Of a DNA stretch of 64,000 nucleotides, positions 20,451-30,999 are shown piece by piece (position 1 is the stretch's first letter; every line of letters begins with the position of its first letter). Position numbers and translations under genes: made by a program. Origin of the DNA: Reticulitermes speratus (lineage: Eukaryota; Arthropoda; Insecta; Blattodea; Rhinotermitidae); contig JAJKFL010000005.1 of the NCBI GenBank assembly GCA_021186555.1, positions 47,053,635 to 47,117,634 on the forward strand, read 5' to 3'. A model generated the notes under the pieces. The model was not told where the DNA came from. It saw only the letters and a program-made list of their open reading frames with translations, and ran no database searches.

Positions 20451-21081
20451 TTCACCACAAACCCAACCTCAGCTCCACATTCTCACAGCCATGTGTTTTA
20501 TTCAGAGGGCCCTGTTACAACTCATGCACGATTTTAGATGCGCCCTTGTATTGTTTCCCAGGTAACTGGAAGGCCCGGTCACGAATTTCAACCTGCAGGA
20601 TTCGCCGATAGAGGGTACGCCCATCGCAGTTTGCCAGCGCTATAAAACAGGTCATAACCTCACTGTTACGTGAATATCGCCTATCGAAGCAAGACTGGCA
20701 TATGTCGCACGCTGCATAATCGTAAGGATAAGTAGGCTGTGTGGAGACACAGGTAGCCACAACAAGCAACAATGACAGACGGCAGCTGCTTGGAGATCTT
20801 CAGGGAAAAAATCGCATTGCGATCATCACACAACACACACACACACACACAAACAGGCCTAATAAGCTAATGACTGTTAATGCAACGGACTGAACACCTA
20901 CTGAAGTCTTTGTGGGATTTCCACGTGGTCGATATTTGATATTTATACAAGTTCATCGCGGAATATTGGCAGCTCTTGAGTACAAGAAACGTAACCGAAT
21001 GAGGAGATAAGTTTTCAGGTTTACATGTCGTTTGTTGATCAGCTAGTCTTCTTGTGGGTTTCTGTGCCGCATAGCAAATGA

Positions 21082-21329
21082 GTACTCCGACGTTTCGGAG
21101 GAACGTACTGCCTCCACCTTCAAGGAGACTGATTCTGGTTCACGTCAATTCTGAAGTGGTTGGAAATAAAGGACTGTGCCGGTTATATGGGGAAGTTGCA
21201 GACATCTACCCATTCCTCCAAATTTCCCACGTAACATATTCCTTTCTTCCAATCCAATGCAGCACCCACGTTAACCAGAATCAGTCACCCTGAAGATGGA
21301 AGCAGTATGTTACTCCGAAACGTCGGAAC
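21082..21329. mobile_element. Fold-back element with hammerhead-like arm
   Basis: GACGTTTCGGAGGAACGTAC at left pairs with GTATGTTACTCCGAAACGTC at right. GAGACTGATTCTGGTT pairs with AACCAGAATCAGTC. The right arm holds CTGAAGA (21290-21296) and GAAAC (21317-21321), spaced like a hammerhead core around a helix II. Confidence 0.8.
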
Positions 21330-21330
21330 A

Positions 21331-21409
21331 GTCATCACCTACACGACGCAGAAACCTAAAAGACTAGGAAAGTCATCACCTACACGACGCAGAAACCTAA
21401 AAGACTATC
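21331..21409. repeat. 41-bp direct duplication
   Basis: GTCATCACCTACACGACGCA followed by GAAACCTAAAAGACTA occurs at 21331 and again at 21372, identical over 36 bp. It abuts the fold-back element and looks recent. Confidence 0.9.
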
Positions 21410-21502
21410 GACTGATGAATCATCCAATGCTGATAAAACCCAAACTTATTATCAGTCGATATTATGCAGTTTCCATATACATCAGGCTTCCGCCGCGATG
21501 TC

Positions 21503-21692
21503 GATGAGATCCGCGCTCTTCAGGGGTATTACGCAGCTTCGAATGGCAATCCTTTACCGACGTTTCGGTACAGTATCGGTCTCATCTTCAACTCTTGATC
21601 CTTGAAGACGGGACCGATACTTTGTTCCGAAACGTCGGTAAAGGATTGCCATTCGACGCTGCGTAATACCCCAGAAGAGTGCAGATCTCATC
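21503..21692. mobile_element. Fold-back element B1, near-perfect
   Basis: GATGAGATCCGCGCTCTTCA pairs with AGAAGAGTGCAGATCTCATC. GGCAATCCTTTACCGACGTT pairs with AACGTCGGTAAAGGATTGCC. The loop is around ATCTTCAACTCTTGATCCTTGAAG. The arms match at most positions, so the copy is young. A near relative lies at 49915-50160. Confidence 0.9.
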
Positions 21693-22075
21693 AGTTTCCA
21701 TATGGCTTCTTGTCTTCATCAACAAGTGGGCGTATCGATATATATCGAGTACAGATATTAGGCTATAAACATGTTATACAACAATGATCAATACATCCAA
21801 CCGACCTTGCTTTGCACCAAGCCGGAACTGCTCTGGATTCCTGTGGCAACCGATTTGCTTTAAAATATGAAGCAGGCGTAAAATAAGCCTTGTGGCAGCC
21901 CTCGTGAGCGAAATGTGGAATGCAGTACGAGCAAGATGCAAATACAGAAAGCTGGGGAACAGGTACATCACTGTGGCCGGCTTCTGGATATAAAGTTCCA
22001 CTTCCTTACAACTGTTACAGCCTCTCTGCCATGCAACGTTCGCTACGTTTCATCGACCGAAGGAAGTGGCCGTAG

Positions 22076-22328
22076 AGGCCGTGCCATGGCTCAGGTGGTT
22101 AGTCGCAGGCCCCCCACCGTGGAGGCCGAGGTTCGATCCCGGGTCAGTCCATGTGTACTTCGGTTTTCCCCCTGTCAATTTCATTCCACCGGTGCTCCAT
22201 TACTTGGAAAAATAAAAAAAAAAGTGATCGTCTTTCTCTTCATCTTCATCACAGGGTTTCACAATATGCCTTAAGGCTGCGGTGCGTCCATAGCATCTGC
22301 TGCGGGGCCCTTCTCCCAAAAAAAAGAA
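22076..22328 (+). mobile_element. SINE-C with target-site duplication
   Basis: GCCATGGCTCAGGTGGTTAG, B-box GAGGTTCGATCCCGGGTCAG, AATTTCATTCCACCGGTGCT, AGGCTGCGGTGCGTCC and GGGGCCCTTCTCCC are in order. AAGTGGCCGTAG (22064-22075) is repeated as AAGTGTCCGTAG (22329-22340). Compared with the 51.4 kb copy it lacks about 43 bp after the B-box, where GTGGTGGACAAAG should be. Confidence 0.92.
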
Positions 22329-22334
22329 AAGTGT

Positions 22335-22500
22335 CCGTAGCACGTTGAGTCGTTAGTCGCAGGCTGTTCAATACAGATGCCTGGCTTCAATGCCATAGCA
22401 ATCCAGCGGAATTCGTAACCGACGGAGTGTCACAAACAGGTTTTTCTCCGTGTACCTCGGCTGTCCCCTTTCAAATACCTCTCGACCCGTCCACCATGGC
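22335..22500 (+). mobile_element. SINE-C, older copy fragment
   Basis: GTTAGTCGCAGGCTGTTCAA, GGTTTTTCTCCGTGTACC and TCGGCTGTCCCC follow the SINE-C order but are diverged. It directly follows the younger copy. Confidence 0.5.
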
Positions 22501-22675
22501 CGTGTACAGGTCTGTCATCCGCAGGATGGTCAGTGGACCCAGCACGGCCCGCACTTCCTCAGTCCCACTCCGCCTATTTTAACCGCTTCAGTCTAAACTT
22601 CGTTTTAAGAATGCATATATTAAAATCTCAAAGTAAATTCTTCATTGTTTCCCAAACGTTCACCAGAAATCAGAT

Positions 22676-22770
22676 AGGATAGCTCAGTGCAGTAGTGATT
22701 ATGCCACGGGCTAGAAGACCAAGGAATCTGGGTTCGGTTCCCAGCAAGAGTGAAAGGCTTCTATTATTTC
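22676..22770 (+). mobile_element. tRNA-like SINE head
   Basis: GGATAGCTCAGTGCAGTAGT has A-box character and GGGTTCGGTTCCCAGC is a good B-box. It cannot fold into a convincing functional tRNA, and it resembles old SINE-B heads. Confidence 0.55.
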
Positions 22771-22774
22771 TAAA

Positions 22775-23135
22775 GACACAGCTCGTACCGCGCAGTAAAC
22801 ACTCTCCATCTCGGTTATAGAAACCAATTATGTACAGGGAACTAATCACTGTTTGTTCTAAGAACCATACCAACACACACATGCACTCTGTGGGCAGAAG
22901 GTAAAATTTTTTAATGTTAAACCTGCTGGTATATATAGTAACCACTGGGATCTAAAGTTTATAAAAGCACAATGGTTACTTTATATACCAGCTTGTTAAC
23001 ACAAAAAAACTGCCCACACAGTGTAGTTATGTGTTCATGTGATACAACAGCTACCACTGCCCTACACAGCATTAACCAACTGTAATCGAGATTTGGCGTT
23101 TTCTGCGACGTACGAACTGAACATTCAGAAGAAAG
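22775..23135. repeat. Dispersed repeat D, head-to-head pair
   Basis: A minus copy (22775-22960) has GTACCGCGCAGTAAACACTC and ACTGTTTGTTCTAAGAACC. It meets a plus copy (22965-23135) with ACAATGGTTACTTTATATAC, CTGCCCACACAGTG and CAGCATTAACCAACTG. Together they form a long diverged inverted repeat. The consensus is amplified at 58808-59383. Confidence 0.7.
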
Positions 23136-23679
23136 TCACATTTCAAAGGATTAATATTCCTTGTCTGGTGCGTTTCCATTGTTACTGAAGCGGCTCAGTC
23201 CTGCACAGAGGGTCACGGGTCTTCTTAATGAACCATACCTACCAAACTCAACATGAGGCAGTCACATCGCTGTCACAATACAAGACACGTCTTACCTACA
23301 GTTTATATCATAAAACAGACGGAAATGCCACGTGTTTCATTTGGAAGGGAACATCGCTGGGGTCTGTTTATTTCGTAACGACCCTGGGAACTTAGCTCAC
23401 GTCACATGGTGACCTCTGTGTTCAGAGTTGCTAGCAATGACATTGAACTCTACAGGATCCATCACCTCGCGTTACAAAAACAGTTGAATAACGGTTCCCG
23501 GTAGAAACCTCCTTAACCCTAGACTGGCCCTCGCATATAAAATGATGGGGTTAGGGTACAGCAGAGACCTCTGATGAAGAATGTTCAGAATTAGATTCTC
23601 AATTTTAAAGTGACGTTTCTCAAACTTACATCTGGATGAAAACTAACATACAGTGCAAAACTGGCCAGTTGTTGAGCTC

Positions 23680-23925
23680 GTCGCTCTTCTGGGATGTTAC
23701 ACAGTGTAGATTGGTAGTTACCGCCGCTGCGGGACAACCTGTCGATCCCATCTTCAAAGGCGAAGCAGTCCTGACCTTTGAAGATGAGACCAATAGGATG
23801 TCCCGACACGTCAGTAACTCCAAGACTGCTTGACCCTTGAAGATTCGACCGACTGTCCCGAAACTTCGGTAACGAATGTACAGTGCGTAACATCCCAGAA
23901 ATGCGAAGATCTCATTCACACCGCG
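23680..23925. mobile_element. Fold-back element B1, diverged
   Basis: CTCGTCGCTCTTCTGGGATG pairs with CATCCCAGAAATGCGAAGAT. TTACCGCCGCTGCGGGACAA pairs with TTGTCCCGAAA-like sequence at about 23853-23872. A second GACCTTTGAAGATGAGACC and GTCCCGACACGTCAGTAACT lie in the middle, so two inner arms are nested. Confidence 0.75.
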
Positions 23926-24049
23926 GCGGAAGTCTGAAATCGTCAGTTGTTCGTGCCTTTGGATTTACGTGCCTTTCTGTAATACAATTAATTCAGTTTA
24001 AGTAATGTTTTGATTGCGACCATTCTGAAAGGTATAGTAACAATGTACT

Positions 24050-24200
24050 CCAGAGGTGTACAAATCCCGGGCGTCAGCTCGCCGTGGTGACTAAATTTTC
24101 TACGGTGGCGTCTAATATTTGTGTGTCCTAAGTATGGAACTCGCTTCATGTCACCCTCCTGGCGCCTAGAATTTTGAGGTGGCTCCTAATTTTCTCTAAA
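24050..24200 (+). mobile_element. hAT-like repeat C
   Basis: CAGAGGTGTACAAATCCCGG is the left end. GTGACTAAATTTTCTACGGT, TAATATTTGTGTGTCCTAAG and CTAGAATTTTGAGGTGGCTC match the copies at 7415 and 42065. Confidence 0.65.
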
Positions 24201-24468
24201 TTCTGCGTATCCTTGGATTTCGCGTCGCGCCGTGAAGACACAGGAGTGCGTGGAAATATACGTCTGCGAACTTTTAGCATCGGCATCAGATGGCGTCATT
24301 GGTCACCGTCATGCTGTTGCGAGAAGATAAGCCTGGACAGAAACGAGGATGGTTCCCAGCACCTGCATGGATGCGATGGCAAATAATACAATCACTCTCC
24401 TTGCATCGAGTCGAAACCCGGTTGAGCACCCCGAAGCCCGTCTACGCTATCAGGCTCTACTGATCAAA

Positions 24469-24657
24469 TACAGTCGAACTCGGTTATAACGTCATGCAAC
24501 GGACTGAAGATTTTGTGTCGTTATAAACGAGTGTTGTTATAACCGAGGAGTATAATGTTATGGTTAACAGTGGGGAATTAATTGGTACCACAGAATATCT
24601 AACATTATAGACGAGGTATCGCATAAACCGATATCGTTATAACCGGGTTCGACTACA
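24469..24657 (+). mobile_element. Pogo-like MITE
   Basis: The ends CAGTCGAACTCGGTTATAAC and GTTATAACCGGGTTCGACT are inverted repeats. The left end is preceded by TA. The middle repeats the TATAACG theme (TGTCGTTATAAACGAGTGTT). The length of about 189 bp matches the copy at 54892-55078. Confidence 0.88.
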
Positions 24658-24719
24658 CGACAATTACAAATGGCTATTCCTTACAAGCACAGTATGTAAC
24701 AAACATAAAAGCCGATGTA

Positions 24720-24836
24720 CTTACCAGAAGACTGTAGTCTTCTGGCACGTGACATCGTAGTCTGTTAGATATTTGCCTGCTATTCGAAACGTCGGTTAAT
24801 TTTCTACCAGACTACACGGCGTCACATCCCATACAA
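24720..24836. mobile_element. Fold-back element (GACGCCGTGTAGT type)
   Basis: It contains the perfect palindrome CCAGAAGACTGTAGTCTTCTGG-like core at 24724-24745 (10-bp arms). It then has TGACATCGTAGTCTG on the left and CAGACTACACGGCGTCACAT on the right, with CGAAACGTCGGTT inside. Confidence 0.75.
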
Positions 24837-24894
24837 CTGTAACCTTTATAGTCACTGCAGTAATAAGCTTACAGCTGGACTGAACCGCTAATGA

Positions 24895-25185
24895 AAACGG
24901 TACAGAACTAGGCTACGGCCTGGATGACCGAAGAATCAGAGTTCGATTCCCAGTAGGGGAAGCAGAATACTTCTCCAAAATGCCCAAACCCGCTCTCTAA
25001 GACCCACTCAGCCTCCTGTTCAGAGGATACCGCGGGCTTATCCTCCGGGGGTAAAGCGGTTTGGAACGTGAAGGTGATCACTCACCTCCATATACTGCCA
25101 AATGTGTTAAGAATTATTGGTGGCGCTATACCTCCACTTCCCTAAACGTCTTCATAGAGTGGTGTTTAAATAAGCACAGGGACAA
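24895..25185 (+). mobile_element. SINE-B, old copy
   Basis: AGAGTTCGATTCCCAGTAGG, GACCCACTCAGCCTCCTG, CCGGGGGTAAAGCGGTTTGG and CTATACCTCCACTTCCC are in SINE-B order on the plus strand. Confidence 0.75.
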
Positions 25186-25979
25186 ACAAACACAGTGTAA
25201 CAAAGAGCACAACTGAGCTACAACATAACACAGCAGGAATAAACACTGTTCAAGGTGTAGAAACGCATTTAAATTGACACTATATCGGTATTCAAGGCTC
25301 GCCTCTCAATACACCACTGTGTTACAACACACTGATGGATAACCAAGGCCTAAACTGCGAATTTGTATACAATATGGTCTAGTTAATAAATAAAGGCGTA
25401 CGTTCACGTTTTAAGCAAAAGTCGACTTAATTTGTTTGCAAGCCAATTTAAATCCTTCATCCTCTGCGAATACATGGCAAACATCACAGCTATTGGCACA
25501 TTCATTTAAAACTCGAGATATGGAGGCTGCGACATTCCTTAGTAACTCCAACATTATTTCTTTATTGGTACATAAATATCAATAAAAATTTGAATGGTAT
25601 TTCCTTTTCTCACTCTGTGTTTCAGGAAGGTCACGTTTTTACGTCATTTTTGTGTCAGACTGGGACTATTAACTTTGCGTGTTTATTTATTCGGCCCTGA
25701 ATATACGAGAATCTCGAATGTTTCGTAACTTTTCAACTTCCCGCATTAAGAAATTTTTACAAAAGTTTGCCGGTGATCCGGGTGGCCGTCAGTACCTTTG
25801 TAAGGTACAAGGCATGTATCAAACCGATAATTGACCATAACAAGACCTCAGTGTCACACGTCTCATGCATACATTTCGCATTTAGTCTGCAAAAAAAAAA
25901 AACGATATGGGAGTGCGGCCGCGTGTGCAAAACCTGTTAAGTGTAGCGAGACAGAAAACTTAGCGTCAGATTCCAGAAA

Positions 25980-26300
25980 TGTTGTAGTCACCCTCTGTCT
26001 TTCCTTTTACGTTACATCATTTCATTTTCTTTCTTACACTTTTCCGCAATTCTCCTCTCTTCTTTCCACCCTTGCTTTCTCTCTACCTTCCTTTCCTTAT
26101 TCATTCATACTTTACCCTGTGTATCTCTTCTTGTTCATATTTTGCCCTTTCGTTTTTTTCTACCTCACCCTTTACCCCTTTCGCTCTCTTCTTCCCCTTT
26201 CCATATTTTCTCCCTTTCCTCCTTCACGTTCTTGTAACTGACCTTGCGTCCATTCTTTCTACCTTCCGTAGTTTACTTCCCTGCATCTGCTTTTCGCTCC
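25980..26300 (+). repeat. Homopyrimidine-rich tract
   Basis: About 320 bp is dominated by T and C (TTTCCTT, CTCTCTTC, CCCTTTC units) without a fixed period. Frames rich in Phe, Leu, Ser and Pro are composition artefacts. The preceding 25190-25980 shows no gene. A similar tract lies at 26740-26890. Confidence 0.75.
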
Positions 26301-26321
26301 TTCGCCATTTTCTTCTCTCCA

Positions 26322-26574
26322 ATGGCTCGGCAGCCCCTTGGGGGCCTAGGCCGCCTCATTTTTCGAGGCTTCACGATCACACTCAGACACACCACACTCG
26401 GTAGGACTCCTCTGGACGAGTGATCAGTCCGTCGCAGAGACCTCTACCTGACAACACACAACACTCACAACAGACAGACATCCATGTCCTCGGCGGGATT
26501 CGAACCCACGATCCTAGTAAGCGAGCGGCCGAAGACCCACGCCTTAGACTGCACGGCCACTGGGGTCAGCCCTT
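26322..26574 (-). mobile_element. SINE-A
   Basis: Minus copy. AATGGCTCGGCAGCCCCTTG is the tail end. GGTAGGACTCCTCTGGACGA is the middle, GGCGGGATTCGAACCCACGA the B-box and GGCCACTGGGGTCAGC the head. It is full length and moderately diverged. Confidence 0.92.
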
Positions 26575-27484
26575 CGCCACTCATGCAGCAGCAAAATTGT
26601 GACAATGATGATGATGACGCACTTCCAGGTGTCGAAACGCGTACCTCAGATCAACACATGACACTAATGTAAGACATCAGTTGACTCAAATAACAAACTG
26701 TTACATTTACAGCAGCCAAACGGCAAATAAAGCCCCTTGTTTCCTTTCTTTATCTTGCCCTCCTATATTTATTAACGCCTCATACGTCCTTTATTCCTTT
26801 CTTCCTTGTTTTCCTCTTTCTTTCCATCTCTCCTTCCCTATTATTCTTCCCTCTTCCTTATTTCCTTACACTGCTTCTCTACCTTGATGCCACTCATCCT
26901 GCAATGACAAGGCAGCTCCCTGTTTTGCCGGCTGTTCACGGTTACGGCGCGCGTTCTACTATTGCATAATTATGTAATCAGAGCGTTCGGTCACCGCGCT
27001 AGACTCCTCCCACATCAGCTGTTGCTTCTAAAAGTCGCCCTCGGGGAACATAGCCACCAAACAACTTGCACATAGGGAAGTTCTTGCCCGACCTAACCGC
27101 ATGACATCACCTACTACAAACCCTGGTCTCTAGGCATACCAGTAGGTCATTAATTTTGCTGTACGACGCAAATTGAATAACCAATACACAGTCGGCGTAG
27201 CCTGAACATGCCTCAACACGATAAAAGCATAGCGGCTCCTTCACTGGAAGACACTATAACTGTGTCTCAACGTTAAATCAAACAGCACCTTAAATCACAA
27301 TTGTACCACCTGTTCCAACGTTAGGCACTCTATCTTTCCCACAGAGTACAGTATTTACGGGTGAGGTGTAATTCGTACACTGACCGGTATTTCCTTAATG
27401 GCATTAACCGTTTGGCCTTCGTGAAGGACCAGAAGTGTTTACTATACGATACGAAATGACCATTTACACTGAGATTACCGTCGT

Positions 27485-27825
27485 AATAGATGTGACGCCA
27501 TGTTTAATCTGGTAAATACAAATGTTTCGGAGGAACACGCAGCTTCCATCATCAGGGTTAAATAACGGCAGCAGTAAGCTTTACTCTCGCAGCCTCAGAC
27601 ACCTCAACCCTCACGTCAGTTCTTGAAGCACTCACATACAATTCCTGCAAGTTTTGCTGGTTTCGCGTCGGCGCATCTGACAAAACCATTCTTCTGAGAT
27701 ATGAAGATACGTCAGTTACGTTGTTTATGGCTTACCGACCCTTGAAGATAACAATGCGCCGTGTCGAAACGTCGGATTTCGATTACCCATTCACACAGCG
27801 TTATATCCCAGAAAAGCGGAATCCT
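27485..27825. mobile_element. Fold-back element remnants
   Basis: GATGTGACGCCATGTTTAAT, AATGTTTCGGAGGAACACGC and AGCTTCCATCATCAGGGTTA at left, with CGACCCTTGAAGATAACAAT, GTGTCGAAACGTCGGATTTC and GCGTTATATCCCAGAAAAGC at right, are the usual element words. The two halves are separated by about 170 bp of unrelated sequence. Confidence 0.55.
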
Positions 27826-27934
27826 CATATACGTAGTACATCGTGTTTCAGAGGATTAACGTAATCCAAAATTGTGTTAATCCAATTTCGTCTACAAGGG
27901 CAGTTGGGGGGAAGAGAATTTAATCAGTATAGAG

Positions 27935-28160
27935 TCTAGGCTAGGGGCTGCATGACTGGGCAACAGGAGTTCGACTCCCAGCACAGCAAATCTGCCTCTT
28001 CTGCACAACGTCCCACTGAAACGTAGATATGAAACGGCTGGCGCGTGATGCTACACACACTCGCATCTACTACGTAGCCGCCAGGTCAGGAATGCGTCGA
28101 CATACGCCTCCACATACCCACTACGTCTTCGTGGCACGATGTCTAATTAAGCAATGGAAA
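27935..28160 (+). mobile_element. SINE-B, old fragment
   Basis: GCATGACTGGGCAACAGGAG, TTCGACTCCCAGCAC and CATACCCACTACGTCTTCGT keep SINE-B order. The middle with the GGTAAAGCGG block is missing. Confidence 0.5.
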
Positions 28161-28293
28161 AACTTTACCTCCTCATCTCTTGCAATGTCTTCTACAACAG
28201 GAACGTTCCACACCTCCGTTACATTGCAATGACTCCACTGCCACAGCCTCATCTGTGATCTGAGAACTTCGCCTCGTTATAGCAGTAAGCAGG

Positions 28294-28672
28294 TGCGCAC
28301 CCAGAATTCTTCCTTGGGGCGGGGGGCCGACCCTGAGTATATATATAATTTATATTTAATTTTAAAAATTATGTTATAAAAATCATGTCGTAAGTACAAC
28401 ATAACACTGTCTGCAACTGCATGTATATACATACAAATATAACTACATGTTACATGACTCAATCACAGTGTCCTATCTTCTTGCTTTTTTTTAATTTATT
28501 AACTTATTTTTCAAAATTATAATATACTAGCCATCAGCCGATTTCAGTAGCTGATTTTGGCTGAAAGGGGAACCACGTAAAACTTTTGATATAGTACACA
28601 AAAACTTTTTTTTTAGGTTTGGGGGGGGGGGGTTGCAGCCCGACAGCCCCCCCCCCCCTTGTATGCGCCCCT
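28294..28672. mobile_element. DNA-transposon-like repeat with G12/C12 hairpin
   Basis: CAGGTGCGCACCCAGAATTC at the left and GTATGCGCCCCTG at the right are inverted ends. Near the right end 12 G (28621-28632) face 12 C (28647-28658) across a 14-nt loop. AT-rich sequence with TATATATAATTTATATTTAA fills the left half. CAGGGGCG-type ends are common in insect DNA elements; the superfamily is not assigned. Confidence 0.6.
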
Positions 28673-28734
28673 GGTAGGAATTAAGATAAAATTTTCAGAT
28701 GACAAGGTTCCGTTCTTATACACAGCAAACATCT

Positions 28735-28760
28735 ATCGAATCGAATCGAATCGAATCGAG
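28735..28760. repeat. (TCGAA)n microsatellite
   Basis: TCGAATCGAATCGAATCGAA, five units. A similar (ATTCA)n run is at 51045-51066. Confidence 0.95.
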
Positions 28761-29796
28761 CTTGAATACGCACTGAACGCAGCATACACAGTGAGGTGTA
28801 TCCAAAACTTCTAGTGACCCACATTTCACGTCTGACTTTTGACAAGGACTCTCAGCGCTTGCAAAACATTTCAAGGCTCGTCCCAACTTGTTTTCCAGCC
28901 AAGAGACGCACGTACTCTTCAGTGTCATTACAAAGACTGTTCGAAGTCAAGAGCCTGAATTTGCATGTTTTCTTACATGGACGGAAGAGGCGCGCTTTCT
29001 CCTTTACTGTATAAGCAGGCATGGGGCATCAAACATGGTAATTGGAGATACAGGTCACGAGTCGAAATCTTTGCGAAAGTTTCGGCTCTGAAGTAATGTT
29101 CTGTATATTTGAACATTCTGTACCTACCTCACCTCTGCGCCAGTTTAACAATGCCCAGCCGGTTAAAGCTATTTATATCTTATCTTTTGTATATTATACA
29201 TATTTTATTATATTATATATTATATTATATTATATGTATATTATATTATATGTTAAATTTCTGAAAGTTTGCGAATGTGGAATTTGTATCCTTATGTGTA
29301 CTGGGTGGTTGTTCCTCACGTGTGATATAAGATGTGTGTGTTACCTTTTGGTGAACTGTTTCTTATGATTAGTGGTTTCATCTCAGAACGCAAGCAGGTA
29401 GGTTCCTAAATGTAGTGTTTGGTTTTGAATACTGGTGACAACGGAAAAGTCCTTGTGAATGCGGGTGATGTTAAGCATGTAAAGGCACTGTCAAAAATTT
29501 ACACGTTACAACGAAACGATCACTGTTTAGTCTGAGAACAAGGAACATACAAGACAGGCAATGTACGTATAACGTAACACTGAGGCACGTTCGCGTAACC
29601 ACTGTTGCCGTGGAAAGTAATAAGCATTACATATTATAAGTGTGTGTCTGTACCCTTAGTTATCCAGCATGCAAAGCGCATGCGCCGTATTATATTGTCA
29701 TCTTTGTCATCTGTGGCCTGTCTGTCTCTACCACATTTTTCCACATTCTCAAAAACGGCACGATTTTCGGGGAAAAATTACTGAATATAAAATGTG

Positions 29797-29970
29797 TTAA
29801 TTAATTATTTCATTCCAACAAATGCAATACACTATTTTAGTGTTTTCTCTCCCTACATATGTTTCGGCACTACCTGTGCCATCATCAGAGGTGTCGTCGA
29901 GAGTTCACAATTATATAAATGAAATAATTAATTAATTACTGAAATGCAAGTATATATATAACATAAAAAG
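29797..29970 (-). mobile_element. Nested insertion with TIR-like ends and hammerhead motif
   Basis: TTAATTAATTATTTCATT (29797-29814) is perfectly inverted as AATGAAATAATTAATTAA (29918-29935). About 35 bp of AT-rich sequence follows before MITE-A resumes. The interior has the hammerhead-like motif on the minus strand. Hammerheads are known in Penelope-like retroelements and retrozymes; assignment of this insert to either is inference. Confidence 0.6.
29849..29893 (-). ncRNA. Hammerhead-ribozyme-like motif, intact core
   Basis: Read on minus: CTGATGA (29888-29882), U, then helix II GGCAC/GTGCC with loop AGGTA (29880-29866). GAAA follows (29865-29862), then C-ATAT-G as a tiny helix III, and a GUA triplet ending at 29854. 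Helix I can form from CACCT (29893-29889) and GGGAG (29853-29849) with one G-U and one A-A. All invariant core positions (CUGANGA and GAAA) are kept. The helix III is so short that dimers may be needed, as known for other minimal hammerheads. Confidence 0.65.
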
Positions 29971-30559
29971 TGTGTTTTGATTTTCTCTACAACTTTTGTC
30001 TAAAACATTTCTCATTCTAAGAAGTATTCAGCGCGATAAAACCATAAATGTACAACAGGTCTTCATGTAAAGTACCCGTTATTCTTGTCAGATTTTAATG
30101 AAACTTGAGTTTTCTCGACAGATTTTCGAAAAATACTCAAATATTATATTTCATGAAAATCCGTCCAGTGGGAGCCGAGTTGTTCCATGAGGGAGGACGG
30201 ACGGGCGGACACAGACAGACATTACGAAGCTAATAGTCGCTTTTCACAATTTCGCGAACGTGCCTAACAAATACACCGTATGTAAAACGTAAAACTTTTC
30301 ACGTTAAAGCATGTAGTACATATAATTACTACAGCACTTTAAAGGGCTACTGTGGACATCGGCGACCCTGGTACAGACGACACGGAGGCTGTCATAGCGG
30401 CCCAGCGCTAGGAGGAACAGAAAAAGGACGGCTTATTTGTAAGGTCGAATGAACTGCGGCACACGATTCTCGAAACAGCAAACACAGAACATTTGTCCCG
30501 TGCTCACGTGTTATAGCAACACACCATAACAGCATATGGGGAAGTGAAGGCAAAACAAC

Positions 30560-30785
30560 ATGCACTCTTAACCTCGGAACTACAGTGATTAACTTCACGC
30601 CCCGGCCGCTTTACCCCAGCGGAAATGAGTTCCCGGTGCCCAATGAAATGGCGGACCCCAGAGCCGGTCTTGACCCTTTGGAGAACGAAACTTGCCTGTG
30701 CGCCGACCGGTTCTCGATTCATGATTCCTCCTCAGCCGTCCAGCCGGCGCATAGCCACTATACCGACTGAGCCATCCCCGCTTCA
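30560..30785 (-). mobile_element. SINE-B
   Basis: CGCCCCGGCCGCTTTACCCC, GGTTCTCGATTCATGATTCC (a decayed B-box) and CACTATACCGACTGAGCC (A-box) lie in minus order. The CATGAAG tail is missing. Confidence 0.8.
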
Positions 30786-30999
30786 ACACAAAGAGCAGCT
30801 TAGAAGCTACAATAATCTGAAACTACAGCGACGTTTCGTCCCCATTAGACGCAGTGCCCACAGCATGCCTTCACAGTCTAAAATAAACAGAAGACAAAAT
30901 TTGTATTAAACCTTTCAGGCATGAAATTCGTGCATTTAAAAATTCAGTTCCTACCTCAAAGTAAACACACTGCACCTCTATCAGAAAGACCACCGGTGC

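Larger units (their letters stand above)
29551..30267 (+). mobile_element. MITE-A copy 2, interrupted by an insertion
   Basis: AAGACAGGCAATGTACGTAT starts it and CGCGAACGTGCCTAA ends it. The body matches copy 1 throughout, with CATGCGCCGTATTATATTGT and AAAACGGCACGATTTTCGGG. An insertion at 29797-29970 splits ATAAAATGTG from TGTGTTTTGATTTTC, which are adjacent in copy 1. Confidence 0.88.

Noticed and set aside
23290..23345. Donor-like TAGGTAAGAC on minus as Drak upstream exon
   Set aside because: An in-frame stop lies about 45 bases upstream and the peptide is not kinase-like.
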